Source: Spirochaetota bacterium (GTDB lineage Bacteria > Spirochaetota > Spirochaetia > JABEVK01). Taken from it: a stretch of 47,164 bases of DNA. The notes beneath the pieces are model-generated. The model was not told where the DNA came from, ran no database searches, and worked only from the letters and a program-made list of their open reading frames with translations. The position numbers were made by a program, and so were the translations under genes. The stretch spans positions 1 through 47,164 of the forward strand of contig JAIFLN010000023.1 of the NCBI GenBank assembly GCA_020049045.1, read 5' to 3'. Positions 32,753 through 41,788 of this stretch are shown here, in pieces (the stretch's first letter is position 1; every line of letters starts with the position of its first letter).

Positions 32753-33985
32753 TCAGCTGTTCAGGAGTTTCTGAATTACACCCGAGTTATCAAGAAGCGA
32801 ACTGAGGCTGCGGTTGTGGTGCAGACGGCTCATGGCACGGGCGAAAAGGTTGGAGACATTGGCGGTGGTGTACCAGGGACGGTCCAGCAAGGCCCCGTCG
32901 TGGTAAACCGCGTTGGTACCAATGATTTTGTAAAACAATCCCTGTTCGTAGGCCTCATCGAAGTACTTGATCGCTTCCCCGGTGAACAGGGGAAGGCTGA
33001 TACCGGCCACGATTTTTTTAGCGCCCATCTCCTTGAGAAGCTTGAAGGCCTTGATCAGGGTACCGCCGGTGCCCAAAAGGTCATCGGCCAGAAACACGTT
33101 CTTTCCGCTGACATCGCCCAATAGCTTAGTGCTGGTGATGTTGCTTTCACCGGCGCTGGACGAGAGTTTGGAATAATCACGCTCTTTGTAGAGCATGGCC
33201 AGAGGCCGCTGGACGCAGCTGGCGTAGAACTTGTTGCGGTCGACGGCCCCTGTGTCGGGCGAGACAACCACAAGGTCAGGGTCTTTCAGATCGATCAGGT
33301 CGTGCAGGCGTCGCAAAATCTGGTAGCTGCCATGCAAGTTCTCAAGGTTCAACCGGATGAAGGTATTCTCAATTTCCTTGGAATGGATGTCGAGGGTAAG
33401 AATCCGGTTGACACCCATGTTTTCGAGCATTTGCCCGAAACGCGCGGCGGTCAGCCCTTCTCGTCCTTTCTTCTTGTGCTGGCGGGCATAGGGGTAACTG
33501 GGAATCACAACGGTGACGCTCTCAGCCCCGGCCTGAACGGCAGCGTCAACAGCGGTCATCAGGCAGATAATATGGTCGTTGATGCTCAACGAATGCTTAT
33601 CATCACTATTGTGAAACTTCACGGGGTAGCTGTTTGCCACATCTTGAATGATGAACAAGTCCATACCGCGAATAGAAATACCAATTTCTGTCTTGAACTC
33701 GCCATTGGCAAACCTGGTAAAGTTGGAGGGTACCAGGAACCGGGGAGCGCGGTAGGCGTAGACCGAACCGCCGGACTCAAAGTCGTTGGAGTGAAGGTCC
33801 TGGTCAAAGTTGAGCTGCCGGGTAATTTCCTCACGGGTCAGGTTGTAGTGACCAGCCAACGCACCAATCTTCTTTTCAAAAGAGCGATGGTAAATGGATT
33901 TCAAGTGGGAAGTGATTTCACCGGCGAAGGACTTGCCCCCGGGACAGGCCAGAATGCCCATGGAGGTGGGCCGGTTGAAGCTCAT
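32753..33985 (-). CDS. prs: Ribose-phosphate pyrophosphokinase (long form)
   Basis: A 410-residue PRPP synthetase making phosphoribosyl pyrophosphate from ribose-5-phosphate and ATP for nucleotide, histidine and tryptophan synthesis. Landmarks are RFANGEF (91-97), PYARQHKKKGREGLTAARF (165-183), LTLDIHS (197-202) and the PRPP loop VFLADDLLGTGGTLIKA (297-313). It is about 90 residues longer than the ordinary 315-residue enzyme, mainly by an N-terminal block with HYNLTREEITRQL and an altered flexible loop. I associate this form with spirochaetes. It is divergent from hflK; the two -35 regions lie back to back. Confidence 0.92.
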   Translation of the reverse strand: MSFNRPTSMGILACPGGKSFAGEITSHLKSIYHRSFEKKIGALAGHYNLTREEITRQLNFDQDLHSNDFESGGSVYAYRAPRFLVPSNFTRFANGEFKTEIGISIRGMDLFIIQDVANSYPVKFHNSDDKHSLSINDHIICLMTAVDAAVQAGAESVTVVIPSYPYARQHKKKGREGLTAARFGQMLENMGVNRILTLDIHSKEIENTFIRLNLENLHGSYQILRRLHDLIDLKDPDLVVVSPDTGAVDRNKFYASCVQRPLAMLYKERDYSKLSSSAGESNITSTKLLGDVSGKNVFLADDLLGTGGTLIKAFKLLKEMGAKKIVAGISLPLFTGEAIKYFDEAYEQGLFYKIIGTNAVYHDGALLDRPWYTTANVSNLFARAMSRLHHNRSLSSLLDNSGVIQKLLNS

Positions 33986-34017
33986 GCGGCCACCCTAACA
34001 TAAGCCCGGCCCGAGGA

Positions 34018-34030
34018 TCAAGGAACTTGA
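34018..34030. promoter_or_regulatory. Small palindrome between the prs and hflK promoters
   Basis: TCAAG-GAA-CTTGA (34018-34030) overlaps the -35 box of hflK (TTGACC 34027-34032) and a TTGATC (34021-34016, minus strand) that may serve prs. A single bound protein could affect both genes. The prs -10 box is poor. Confidence 0.35.
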
Positions 34031-34055
34031 CCGCAGGAACCGCCGGCATTAGATT
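34027..34055 (+). promoter_or_regulatory. Promoter of hflKC
   Basis: TTGACC (34027-34032), a 17-base spacer and TAGATT (34050-34055). The start is expected near 34062, ahead of the ribosome site AAGGAG at 34068-34073 and ATG 34079. Confidence 0.6.
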
Positions 34056-34078
34056 GTTCAAGCCTGAAAGGAGTGCAT

Positions 34079-35071
34079 ATGTCCGAACGCAACGTTTCGG
34101 CCTTTGGTTTCGACCTAAAGCCGAAATTTGTCATTATTCTTATTATCGTCGCCGTCCTCGGGTTCGTCGCCTTCCAGTCGGCCTACATTGTGGACCAGAC
34201 CGAGGAAGCCGTTGTTCTCACCTTCGGCAAGTACAGCCGTACGGAAGGTCCTGGAATGAAGTTCAAAATCCCGCTGGTGGAAGAGAACTACAACATCCCC
34301 ACCAAGCAGGTCCAAAAGATGGACTTTGGTTTCCGGATGGATGGACAGGGCGGTGATATCTTCGCCCAGAACAGCCTGAAGACGAACTTCAAGGACGAGT
34401 CAACGATGTTGACTGGTGACCTGAACATCGTCGACATCACGTGGATCATCCAGTACCGCATCACCGATGCCAGAGCCTGGTTGTTCAACCTGGACGCCGA
34501 TTCCCGCGAAAAGACCATCCGCGACATCAGCCAGTCGGCCGTCAGCCAGCTGGTAGGCGACCGCGCCATCCTCGACGTGCTGGGCAACGAGCGCCAGAGC
34601 ATCGAAGCCAAGGCCACCGAAATGATCAACGAGCTGTTCACCAGCTACGGCATCGGCGTGCTTGTGACCGGTACCCAGCTCAAGGACATCTTCCCCCCCG
34701 AGGGAAGCGTCAAGGCCGCCTTCGACGACGTCAACGTGGCGTTTCAGGACATGAACCGATTGATCAACGAAGGCCGCGAAAAGTACAACAAGCAGATTCC
34801 CCAGGCCGCCGGTGAAGCCCAGCAGCAGATACAGATTGCGGAAGGGTATGCCACCGAGCGCGTCAACAAGGCGCAGGGTGACGTGGCCCGTTTCAAAGCC
34901 GTGTTGAACGAATACCGACGCAGCCCCGAGGTCACCCGCAACCGGCTTTACCTCGAAATGATTGAAGACGTGTTCAAGGGCCAGGAAGGTACCGACCTGG
35001 TCGACAAGAAGCTCGGCAGCTTCCTCCCCCTCAAGACCCTGGGGACCAAGTCCTCCGCCGGAGTCCAATAA
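34079..35071 (+). CDS. hflK: HflK, FtsH-protease modulator (SPFH/band 7 protein)
   Basis: About 330 residues. One N-terminal membrane helix (IILIIVAVLGFVAFQSAY, about 16-34) anchors the protein. The band 7 domain follows with VDQTEEAVVLTFGKYSRTEGPGMKFKIP and ITWIIQYRITDARAWLFN. A long helical region with GEAQQQIQIAEGYATERVNKAQGD then promotes ring assembly. With HflC it forms a large complex around the membrane protease FtsH and restrains it. The stop and the hflC start share TAATG. The shorter start is chosen because AAGGAG precedes ATG 34079. Confidence 0.93.
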   Translation: MSERNVSAFGFDLKPKFVIILIIVAVLGFVAFQSAYIVDQTEEAVVLTFGKYSRTEGPGMKFKIPLVEENYNIPTKQVQKMDFGFRMDGQGGDIFAQNSLKTNFKDESTMLTGDLNIVDITWIIQYRITDARAWLFNLDADSREKTIRDISQSAVSQLVGDRAILDVLGNERQSIEAKATEMINELFTSYGIGVLVTGTQLKDIFPPEGSVKAAFDDVNVAFQDMNRLINEGREKYNKQIPQAAGEAQQQIQIAEGYATERVNKAQGDVARFKAVLNEYRRSPEVTRNRLYLEMIEDVFKGQEGTDLVDKKLGSFLPLKTLGTKSSAGVQ

Positions 35072-36060
35072 TGAAACAAGAAAAACTCATGCTCATCCTG
35101 GCCGCTGTGGCCGTCGTCGTCGCCGCATTCTTCTTCACTGGTCCTTTTTATACCATTCAAGAAGGTGAGCAGGCCGTCATCACCCAGTTTGGCGAAGCTG
35201 TCGGTACCGAAAACACAGCTGGTCTGAAGTTCAAGATTCCTCTGATCCAAGAAGTTCAGATCTATCCCAAGAAGATTCTGAGCTGGGACGGAGAACCCCA
35301 GCTGGTCCCCACCGAGGAAAACCAGTTTATTTGGGTTGACACCACCGCCCGCTGGCGCATCGTCGATCTGAGGAAGTTCTACGAATCGTCCAAGACCCTG
35401 CAGCGCGCTTTCAGCCGGTTGGATGAAATCATCGACCCGGCCGTCCGCAAGATCATCTCTACCAATCCCCTTCATGAAGCGGTGCGCAGTACCGACATCA
35501 TCAACGAGACAAAGCGGACGGGAACGCTGACAGGTGCCAACGGTGAGGAGATCGAAGGTCTCAAAGGCCTGATTTCAGGGAACACCGCGTTCAACGAGAT
35601 CAAGGTCGGACGCCGGACGATCAGCAGAGAAATCCAGGAGAGCGTGGCCGAGAACGTCAGGAATCAGTTCGGTATCGAAGTGATTGACGTGCTCATCCGC
35701 CAGATCCGGTACAGCGACCAGCTCACCGAGTCGGTCTACAACCGTATGATCACCGAGCGCAAGCAGATCGCCGAAGGGTACCGCTCCTACGGTGAGGGCC
35801 AGAAGAAAGAGCTCGAAGGAAAGATGGAGCGCGAAACCAAGAGCCTGCTGTCCGAAGCCTACGCCAAGAGTGAGCAGATCAAGGGTGACGCCGACGCCAA
35901 GGCAGCGCGTACCTACGCCGAAGCCTACAACGCCGATCCGGAATTCTACCAGTTCTGGAAGTCTATCGAGAGCTACAAGGCGACTCTGCCCCAGTTCCAA
36001 AAGACCTTCACTACCGACATGGATTACTTCAAGTATCTGTACAGTCCACGCGGAAGGTAA
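35071..36060 (+). CDS. hflC: HflC, FtsH-protease modulator (SPFH/band 7 protein)
   Basis: A 329-residue partner of HflK. A membrane helix at 5-22 (LMLILAAVAVVVAAFFF) is followed by the band 7 domain YTIQEGEQAVITQFGEAVGTENTAGLKFKIP, and by the conserved VIDVLIRQIRYSDQLTESVYNRM and GEGQKKELEGKMERE stretches. The C-terminal part PEFYQFWKSIESYKATLP matches HflC. It is translationally coupled to hflK by the one-base overlap and followed by a strong terminator at 36082, so the two form a closed operon. Confidence 0.93.
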   Translation: MKQEKLMLILAAVAVVVAAFFFTGPFYTIQEGEQAVITQFGEAVGTENTAGLKFKIPLIQEVQIYPKKILSWDGEPQLVPTEENQFIWVDTTARWRIVDLRKFYESSKTLQRAFSRLDEIIDPAVRKIISTNPLHEAVRSTDIINETKRTGTLTGANGEEIEGLKGLISGNTAFNEIKVGRRTISREIQESVAENVRNQFGIEVIDVLIRQIRYSDQLTESVYNRMITERKQIAEGYRSYGEGQKKELEGKMERETKSLLSEAYAKSEQIKGDADAKAARTYAEAYNADPEFYQFWKSIESYKATLPQFQKTFTTDMDYFKYLYSPRGR

Positions 36061-36081
36061 GAACTCTGTTTTTAGGAAAGG

Positions 36082-36106
36082 CCCGGGAAACCGGGTCTTT
36101 TTTTTT
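36082..36106 (+). terminator. Rho-independent terminator after hflKC
   Basis: CCCGG (36082-36086), loop GAAA and CCGGG (36091-36095) are followed by TCTTTTTTTTT. Confidence 0.85.
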
Positions 36107-36147
36107 GTACCAAGTTACGGTATTGTGGTCACCCGAAGGAGTTCCCC

Positions 36148-37149
36148 ATGTCCAAGCTGCTTGTTGCTTTGATGGCTGTTCTGATCCTGGCTTCCTGTGC
36201 CCCCCAAGCGTCGACAGGCCCGGCCTCCCTTGCCGTTTTTATCCCGGGAACTCTCCAGGGAAGTCCCATCTACGAAATGCTGGATGCGGGAGCCCGTAAA
36301 GCGGTAGCCGAAGTTCCAGGGGCCATTGTGAAAACCATTGAAGGCGGGTTCAACCAAGCCCAATGGGGCGAGCAGATCGCCACCCTGGCCTCGAGCGGCG
36401 AGTACCGCTTCATTGTGACCAGCAACCCGGCCATGCCCGAGATTGCCGCTGCCGCCGCCAAAGCCTACCCCAACCAGAAGTTCCTTATCCTCGAATCGTA
36501 TTCTGACAATCCTTCTTACGCCACCTTGGCCTACAACCACCGCGAACTTTCCTACCTGCACGGTGTCCTCGGCGGCCTTCTGGCAGCGGAGCGCAAAGCG
36601 CCGGCCGTGCTGGGGCTGATTGCCGGGCAGGAATACCCGGACATGAACAACGCCATTGTCCCCGGTTTTGAAGAGGGACTTAAAGCCGTTTCGCCCGAAG
36701 GCAAGGTGGAGTTCCGTGTGGTGGGCAACTGGTACGACGCCGCCAAAGGGGCCGAATTGGCCAAGGGCCTGTTTGATCAGGGCGTATCGGTAGTGATGCC
36801 CATTTCCGGTGGTGCCAACCAGGGTGTTTTGACGGCTGCCAAGGCCTCGGGCCGGGCGGTTCTCTGGTACGATACCGATGGCTATGCAGTGGAACCGGGG
36901 GTTGTCTTCGGCAGCGGACGCATCCTTCAAGACAAAGCCGCCTACGAGCTGGTGAAAAAGGCCTTGGCGGGAACGCTGGAATACGGCAAACCCCAGATGG
37001 TCGGTTTCCAGGAAGGGTATTTGGACTACGTAACCGACTCGCCGACCTTTGTGCAGTTGGTGCCTGAAGGACCCCGTCAGAAGTTTGAGGCTGTTCTCGC
37101 CGACTTCCGGTCGGGCAAAACCCAGCTCGAGATGCCCCTTTCGCGGTGA
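36148..37149 (+). CDS. BMP-family (PnrA-like) lipoprotein, ABC-transporter substrate-binding protein
   Basis: A 333-residue lipoprotein with lipobox LILASC at residue 17. The Bmp domain shows AVFIPGTLQGSPIYEMLDAG, FIVTSNPAMPEI, YNHRELSYLHGVLGGLLA, GLIAGQEYPDMNNAIVPGFEEG and ISGGANQGVLTAA. Relatives such as Treponema PnrA/TmpC bind purine nucleosides, so nucleosides are the most likely ligand. It leads a four-gene operon (binding protein, ATPase, two permeases) in which every junction overlaps. SD AAGGAG precedes ATG 36148; the stop shares GTGA with the ATPase gene. Confidence 0.9.
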   Translation: MSKLLVALMAVLILASCAPQASTGPASLAVFIPGTLQGSPIYEMLDAGARKAVAEVPGAIVKTIEGGFNQAQWGEQIATLASSGEYRFIVTSNPAMPEIAAAAAKAYPNQKFLILESYSDNPSYATLAYNHRELSYLHGVLGGLLAAERKAPAVLGLIAGQEYPDMNNAIVPGFEEGLKAVSPEGKVEFRVVGNWYDAAKGAELAKGLFDQGVSVVMPISGGANQGVLTAAKASGRAVLWYDTDGYAVEPGVVFGSGRILQDKAAYELVKKALAGTLEYGKPQMVGFQEGYLDYVTDSPTFVQLVPEGPRQKFEAVLADFRSGKTQLEMPLSR

Positions 37150-38630
37150 TCCCGCCCCTGGTTCTTCTCCAAGGACTGACAAAGACCTGGCCCGAAAACG
37201 GGGTTACCGCCTGTGACAGCGTGACTCTCGAAATTCGGGCAGGCGAAGTGCTGGCTCTGCTGGGAGAAAACGGGGCCGGCAAGAGCACTCTGGTGGGTTT
37301 GCTGGCCGGAACCATCCGCCCCGATGCGGGCCAAGTGGTGCTTGAAGGCCGTACCCTCGGTATTCGTGACCGGGCCCTGGACTGCGGCATCGCTCTGGTT
37401 CCCCAGCATCCTCCGTTTTCTCCGGAACTGGCCCTCTGGGAACATGCCATTCTGGGCGACGAGCGGTACCGATGGCTGGGCCCGCGCGCCAAAGCACTCC
37501 TGATCCAGGAGTTGACGGCCCTGGCGGCACCCTGGGGCTTCCAGCTGGACTGGAACCTGAGTGGGAGGGAGGCCGGTCCGCTGGCCCTGCAGCGGGCAAC
37601 TTTGACGGCCTTGTTCCGCCGAAAACCACGCTTATTGATTCTCGACGAACCGACGGCGGCGCTTCCTGGTCCCGAGGCCGAAGCCCTGTTGTCGGCCGTT
37701 TCGCTGTGGGCAAAACGGGAACAGACGGCGGTGGTTTTCATCACCCACAAATTGCCCGAAGCGCTGCGCTGGGCAGACAGGATTGCCGTCATGCGTTCGG
37801 GCCGCATCAGCGCGGTGGTGACGCCCGACCAAACTTCGCTGGAACAGCTGGGATCACTGCTGTTTCCTGCCAGTTTGGTCGCCCCCCTCGATACCGACCC
37901 GCTACCCCCACCCGCTGCCGACGCTCCCGTTGTGTTTGAGACCCGAGGAACCAGGGCTGACTTCCGCTTGAAGGCCGGTGAGATTCTGGGGCTGACTTCG
38001 CTGCGGGGCGAAGGCGCGGAAGCCCTGGAAGAGGAACTCACAGGCATGTCTCCCCTCCCCCAAGGTTGCCTGCATATGGATGGCCACGATGTGACAGGCT
38101 GGGATATTGCCAACCTGCGGAAGCTGGGGCTCAGTTATGTGCCCTCCGATAGGCTTGGTCGAGGCAGCAGCCCGCATTCCCAACTTGCCAGCAACGTGAT
38201 TCCCTACCGCGTCGGCCAGCTGGCACGCCGGGGCCTTCTGCGCCGACATTCTGTGCGGGAGTATTTCCAGGATTTGAAAAACCGTTACGGTCTTGCCGGA
38301 GAGGCCGGCCAGAGGCTGGTCACGCTTTCGGGCGGCAATATCCAAAAACTGATTCTGGCCCGGGAAATGGAACAGAATCCCCGCGTCTTGATCCTTGCCG
38401 AGCCCAGCTGGGGTCTGGATCTGGAAGCTCGTCGCATCCTGTACGGGTTGATCCGGGCGTCGGCCCGGCGGGGTACGGCCGTCGTGCTTCTCACCAGCGA
38501 GCCGCTGGAGCTGTTCGAAGTCTGCACCCAGATCGGTGCTCTGGCCGGGGGACAGTTGCGGTCACTGCGGCCAGCGTCCCAATGGACGCCCGAAACACTG
38601 GGACGGGTTTTGCTGGGGTTGGACTCATGA
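37146..38630 (+). CDS. BMP-type ABC-transporter ATPase with two nucleotide-binding domains
   Basis: A 494-residue double ATPase beginning at GTG 37146. The N-terminal domain has LLGENGAGKSTLVGLLAG and LLILDEPTAALPGPEA, with a poor signature LSGREAGPLALQRA. The C-terminal domain has signature LSGGNIQKLILAREM and LILAEPSWGLDLEA, where alanine replaces the usual Walker B aspartate; this is seen in the family. A degenerate second Walker A (TSLRGEGAEALEE) is also usual. It powers uptake through the two permeases encoded immediately downstream. The overlaps GTGA and ATGA at its two ends indicate tight coupling. Confidence 0.92.
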   Translation: MIPPLVLLQGLTKTWPENGVTACDSVTLEIRAGEVLALLGENGAGKSTLVGLLAGTIRPDAGQVVLEGRTLGIRDRALDCGIALVPQHPPFSPELALWEHAILGDERYRWLGPRAKALLIQELTALAAPWGFQLDWNLSGREAGPLALQRATLTALFRRKPRLLILDEPTAALPGPEAEALLSAVSLWAKREQTAVVFITHKLPEALRWADRIAVMRSGRISAVVTPDQTSLEQLGSLLFPASLVAPLDTDPLPPPAADAPVVFETRGTRADFRLKAGEILGLTSLRGEGAEALEEELTGMSPLPQGCLHMDGHDVTGWDIANLRKLGLSYVPSDRLGRGSSPHSQLASNVIPYRVGQLARRGLLRRHSVREYFQDLKNRYGLAGEAGQRLVTLSGGNIQKLILAREMEQNPRVLILAEPSWGLDLEARRILYGLIRASARRGTAVVLLTSEPLELFEVCTQIGALAGGQLRSLRPASQWTPETLGRVLLGLDS

Positions 38631-39652
38631 ACAGACGGACCAACCCGCTGGCCAGCGGCATCGGGACTCTCGTGGCGTTGGGCCTGGCGCTCGGCCTGGC
38701 GGTTGTTTTGCTGGCGGTGTTGAGTCCCAACCCGGCAGGGGCTCTCCGCGCCTTTTTCTGGGGACCCGTCTCTTCGGGGTTGGCGTGGGGCAACCTGCTC
38801 AATCAGGCTCTGCTGCTCAGCCTGACAGGACTGGCTGCGTCGTTGGCGTTCGGGGCCGGTGCCTTCAACCTGGGCGGTGAGGGACAGACCTACACCGGGG
38901 GCCTGGCAGCCCTGGCGCTGACGCTGGTTCTGCCGGTGGCCTGGGGCTGGGGTGGCATTCTTGCGGCTTTGCTGGCCGGGGTGATGGCCGGGGCGCTTCT
39001 AGGGGGCCTCAGCGGCTGGCTCAAGGTTCGTTTCGAGGCCGATGAGATGATTACAACCTTTCTGCTTTCCGCCTCGGCTGTCCCCTTTGTCAACGCTGTC
39101 ATGACTGGACCCGGAATCGGTGCGGCCCAGAGCATGCTCATCCAGTCCCGGCCCGCCCCCGAGGCCTTCTGGATACCCGGGCTGTTGGCACCTTCGAACC
39201 TCCATGTCGGAATACTAGTGGCGGTGCCCATAGTGGTGGTGTTTGCTGTTCTGGTAAACCACACCCCCTGGGGTTACCGCCTGCGGTTGATGGGGCGCAA
39301 CCGCGATTTTGCCCGCTATGCTGGAATTTCTACCGGTATCTACGCCCTGGTTCCCCTGGGACTGTCGGGGGGGCTCCACGGCCTGGCGGGTGCCCTGGGG
39401 GTGTTGGGAACCCAGCACTCGCTGGTGCAGGGGTTTTCGGCAGGTTGGGGTTGGAACGGTATCGCCGTCGCCCTGATTGCCCGCTCCAATCCCTGGGCCG
39501 TTCTACCTGCCGCCGCCTTACTCGCCTTCCTCGACCAGGCGGGGCGTTCGGTGGTGTTGCAGGGGCAGTTTCCCTTCCAGCTCAGCGCCCTGTTTCAAGC
39601 GTGCATTCTGTTCTTTATCACGGCAAGGAGGCTGCATGGGCGTCCCCTTTGA
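38627..39652 (+). CDS. BMP-type ABC-transporter permease, first of two
   Basis: About 341 residues from ATG 38627 (ATGA overlap with the ATPase). A BPD_transp_2 permease with roughly nine or ten membrane helices. FGAGAFNLGGEGQTYTGGLAAL, KVRFEADEMITTFLLSASA and GLSGGLHGLAGALGVLG are characteristic of the YufP-type nucleoside permeases. It ends inside the start of the second permease gene (17-base overlap). Confidence 0.9.
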   Translation: MNRRTNPLASGIGTLVALGLALGLAVVLLAVLSPNPAGALRAFFWGPVSSGLAWGNLLNQALLLSLTGLAASLAFGAGAFNLGGEGQTYTGGLAALALTLVLPVAWGWGGILAALLAGVMAGALLGGLSGWLKVRFEADEMITTFLLSASAVPFVNAVMTGPGIGAAQSMLIQSRPAPEAFWIPGLLAPSNLHVGILVAVPIVVVFAVLVNHTPWGYRLRLMGRNRDFARYAGISTGIYALVPLGLSGGLHGLAGALGVLGTQHSLVQGFSAGWGWNGIAVALIARSNPWAVLPAAALLAFLDQAGRSVVLQGQFPFQLSALFQACILFFITARRLHGRPL

Positions 39653-40508
39653 TCTGTTGACCCCGCTGCTGGTAGCGGCGCTGGGTGCCCTCTGGTCCGA
39701 GCGCGCCGGCATTCTCAACATCGCCCTCGAAGGGCAAATGCTGTCGGGAGCCTTGGCGGGGGTTCTGACCTTCCATTTTACGGGAAACCTGACCCTCGCC
39801 CTGGCTGTTGCCGTTGGTTTTGGCGCTGTCACCGGGCTTCTGCTGGCCTGGGGCACCCTGGACCTAGGAGCCGACCCCTTCATTGCGGCGCTGGGTCTGA
39901 ACCTGCTGTTGCCGGCCTTGGCGGGCTGGGTCTCTTTCAGCCTGTTTGGCAATCTGGGGGTCATCCGTCTGACTGGCAACGCCGCTCCGGTTCTGCTTGG
40001 TGTCCCCTTGTTTTTGATCTTGGCGCTGGTTTTGGCGGGTGCCACCCAAGCACTGCTGTTCCACACTCCGTGGGGTCTGCGAATCCGCGCGGCGGGAACG
40101 GGGCCTCAGCTTATGATCAGCCGCGGGCTCGACAGCCGGGTACTGCAGCGTCAGGCCCTGGCAATTTCCGGTGCCTTGGGAGCGTTGGCCGGGGCCTTCC
40201 TGGCCCTGAACCTCGGAGCCTTTGTTCCCGGGATCAGCGCCGGCAAGGGCTGGATAGCCCTGGTAGCCCTGTATTTGGGAATGCGAAAACCGCTGCCGGT
40301 ACTGGCAGCCTGTCTGGTGTTGTCGTGGACCGAACAGGCGTCCAACTTGCTTCAGAGCTTCCGCGACCTTCCCACCGGGCTGGTTTTGGGGCTGCCTTCG
40401 CTGCTGACCGTCGTTGTCTTCGTGGCGACGACGGCCTACCGCAAGGGCGGCCGTTCCAAAGTGAACCGGCCCAGCTTCCCTGTGCGAAAATCGGACAACA
40501 GAGCCTGA
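39636..40508 (+). CDS. BMP-type ABC-transporter permease, second of two
   Basis: About 290 residues beginning MGVPFDLLTPLLVAALGALW at ATG 39636, with ribosome site AAGGAGG. YufQ-type landmarks are SERAGILNIALEGQMLSGAL, LGADPFIAALGLNLL and GAFVPGISAGKGWIALVALYLG. Several very hydrophobic helices are visible. An upstream ATG 39477 lies in another gene and is rejected. The 3' end runs 73 bases into the convergent rbgA gene, an unusually long tail overlap that both reading frames support. Confidence 0.9.
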   Translation: MGVPFDLLTPLLVAALGALWSERAGILNIALEGQMLSGALAGVLTFHFTGNLTLALAVAVGFGAVTGLLLAWGTLDLGADPFIAALGLNLLLPALAGWVSFSLFGNLGVIRLTGNAAPVLLGVPLFLILALVLAGATQALLFHTPWGLRIRAAGTGPQLMISRGLDSRVLQRQALAISGALGALAGAFLALNLGAFVPGISAGKGWIALVALYLGMRKPLPVLAACLVLSWTEQASNLLQSFRDLPTGLVLGLPSLLTVVVFVATTAYRKGGRSKVNRPSFPVRKSDNRA

Positions 40509-41287
40509 TAGGCGCGGTCCCAGGCGACTTCGCCGCCTTTGGCCAGCATACCCCGCTTTCTTCCCCAGGCTTCAATGCGGCCAAAAACCTGCTCCTCCGA
40601 CTCCTCCAATCCTTTGACAGGATCGGCCCAGTAGCTGGAAAAGGCTTGAGGATACAGGGCAGAAAGGGTCACCACCAGCTCACGGACCAGGTCGGACACT
40701 GAAAGTATTTCATCTTTGACCGAACCCAAGAAGGCCAGGCGCAGGCCGACGCTCGGATCTTCAAATTTGTGCCATAAAATACCGGGGGTATCGAACAGAT
40801 CGAATTTCTCGCTGATGTTCATTCGCTGCAGGCCCTTGGTATGCCCCGGCTTGGGTGCCACCGAAGCTTTTTTGCCCCCGACCAAGGCATTGATCAAACT
40901 TGACTTGCCCACGTTGGGCACCCCGACGATCATGCCCCTCACCTTGCGCAGCCCAAACCATTTTTTGTCCTTGCAGAGTTCATTGACCGCGTGGCTGATG
41001 GCGGGCAAATTTTTGCGTTCCTTGCAGCTGATCAGCACGGCGCGGGTTTCGGGCCGCTGCTCGTACCAGGCCTTCCAGGCCGAGGTAGCCCGCGGGTCTG
41101 CCAGGTCGATCTTATTGAGCAGCACCACCCGGGGCTTGTCGCCCAAAAGCTCGTCGAGCAGGGGGTTGGAAGTGGCGAAAGGCGCCCGGGCATCCACAAC
41201 TTCGAGAAAGACATCCACCTGGCTGCGGTGTTCTTGAATGAGGCGCTGAGTCTTGAGCATGTGCCCGGGGAACCATTGAATTTCCAT
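40436..41287 (-). CDS. rbgA: RbgA/YlqF ribosome-assembly GTPase
   Basis: A 283-residue circularly permuted GTPase acting in maturation of the large ribosomal subunit. The motif order shows the permutation: G4 (LLNKIDLAD, about residue 57) and G5 (LISCKERKN) come before G1 (IVGVPNVGKSSLINAL, about 117-132) and G3 (DLFDTPGIL). PGHTKGLQ is the G2 region. The start WFPGHMLKTQR is typical of the family. It follows the acetyltransferase gene by four bases. Its stop lies within the permease gene on the other strand. The C-terminal domain reads PQAFSSYWADPVK, as expected. Confidence 0.92.
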   Translation of the reverse strand: MEIQWFPGHMLKTQRLIQEHRSQVDVFLEVVDARAPFATSNPLLDELLGDKPRVVLLNKIDLADPRATSAWKAWYEQRPETRAVLISCKERKNLPAISHAVNELCKDKKWFGLRKVRGMIVGVPNVGKSSLINALVGGKKASVAPKPGHTKGLQRMNISEKFDLFDTPGILWHKFEDPSVGLRLAFLGSVKDEILSVSDLVRELVVTLSALYPQAFSSYWADPVKGLEESEEQVFGRIEAWGRKRGMLAKGGEVAWDRAYQALLSDFRTGKLGRFTLERPPLR

Positions 41288-41291
41288 TGAT

Positions 41292-41723
41292 TCAGTCGCT
41301 CAGCAGTTTGCGGAAGACGACTTGGGTTTTATAGCGGCTAAAGCCTTCACGGTCATAAAAACGGTGCGCCTCGGTGCGGGTGCTGTTGGAACGGACAATC
41401 ACCTCGGTGGCCCCGTGCTCGCGGATCCAGTCCTCGGCAACCGCCAACAGTTCGGCCCCATAGCCCCGGCTGCGGTAAGCGTCGTCGATGACCAGCCCCA
41501 CAATCTCTCCGTAAGGGGGACGATACGCGGGTTCCACAATACGGCAGGCCACGGTACCGACCACTCCCACCCCGGGTTGGTCAAACACCAAGGTTTTTTC
41601 CCAGGGCCTCTGGAGCTGCTTTCGCAGTTCCTCCCTGGCGTATTCGGCCTTTACCGGGTATCCCAGTTGGGACGCCAGTTCTGAGTAGCGCAGAAAATCT
41701 TCCTCTCTGATGGGACGAATCAT
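41292..41723 (-). CDS. GNAT-family N-acetyltransferase
   Basis: About 143 residues from ATG 41723 with ribosome site GAGGAG. The GNAT fold is visible: IRPIREEDFLRYSELASQLG at the start, VVGTVACRIVEP (beta strand), EIVGLVIDDAYRSRGYGAELL with the acetyl-CoA loop R/Q-x-x-G-x-A, and AHRFYDREGFSRYK. It probably transfers an acetyl group from acetyl-CoA to an amine; the substrate is unknown. It shares a transcript with rbgA and is divergent from proC. Confidence 0.88.
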   Translation of the reverse strand: MIRPIREEDFLRYSELASQLGYPVKAEYAREELRKQLQRPWEKTLVFDQPGVGVVGTVACRIVEPAYRPPYGEIVGLVIDDAYRSRGYGAELLAVAEDWIREHGATEVIVRSNSTRTEAHRFYDREGFSRYKTQVVFRKLLSD

Positions 41724-41788
41724 AGGGTGCTCCTCTGACACGCATTGTAGCATATGGTAAATTGTCGTGTTCTTTCCTGGAGGCAATC

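Noticed and set aside
36680-38113. 477-residue open frame on the minus strand across the BMP ATPase
   Set aside because: Low-complexity Ser/Arg/Pro-rich translation opposite a well-supported ATPase with Walker motifs.
39477-39635. Upstream start for the second BMP permease
   Set aside because: It adds a Pro/Ser/Arg-rich tail inside the first permease gene. ATG 39636 has a perfect ribosome site and the expected N-terminus.
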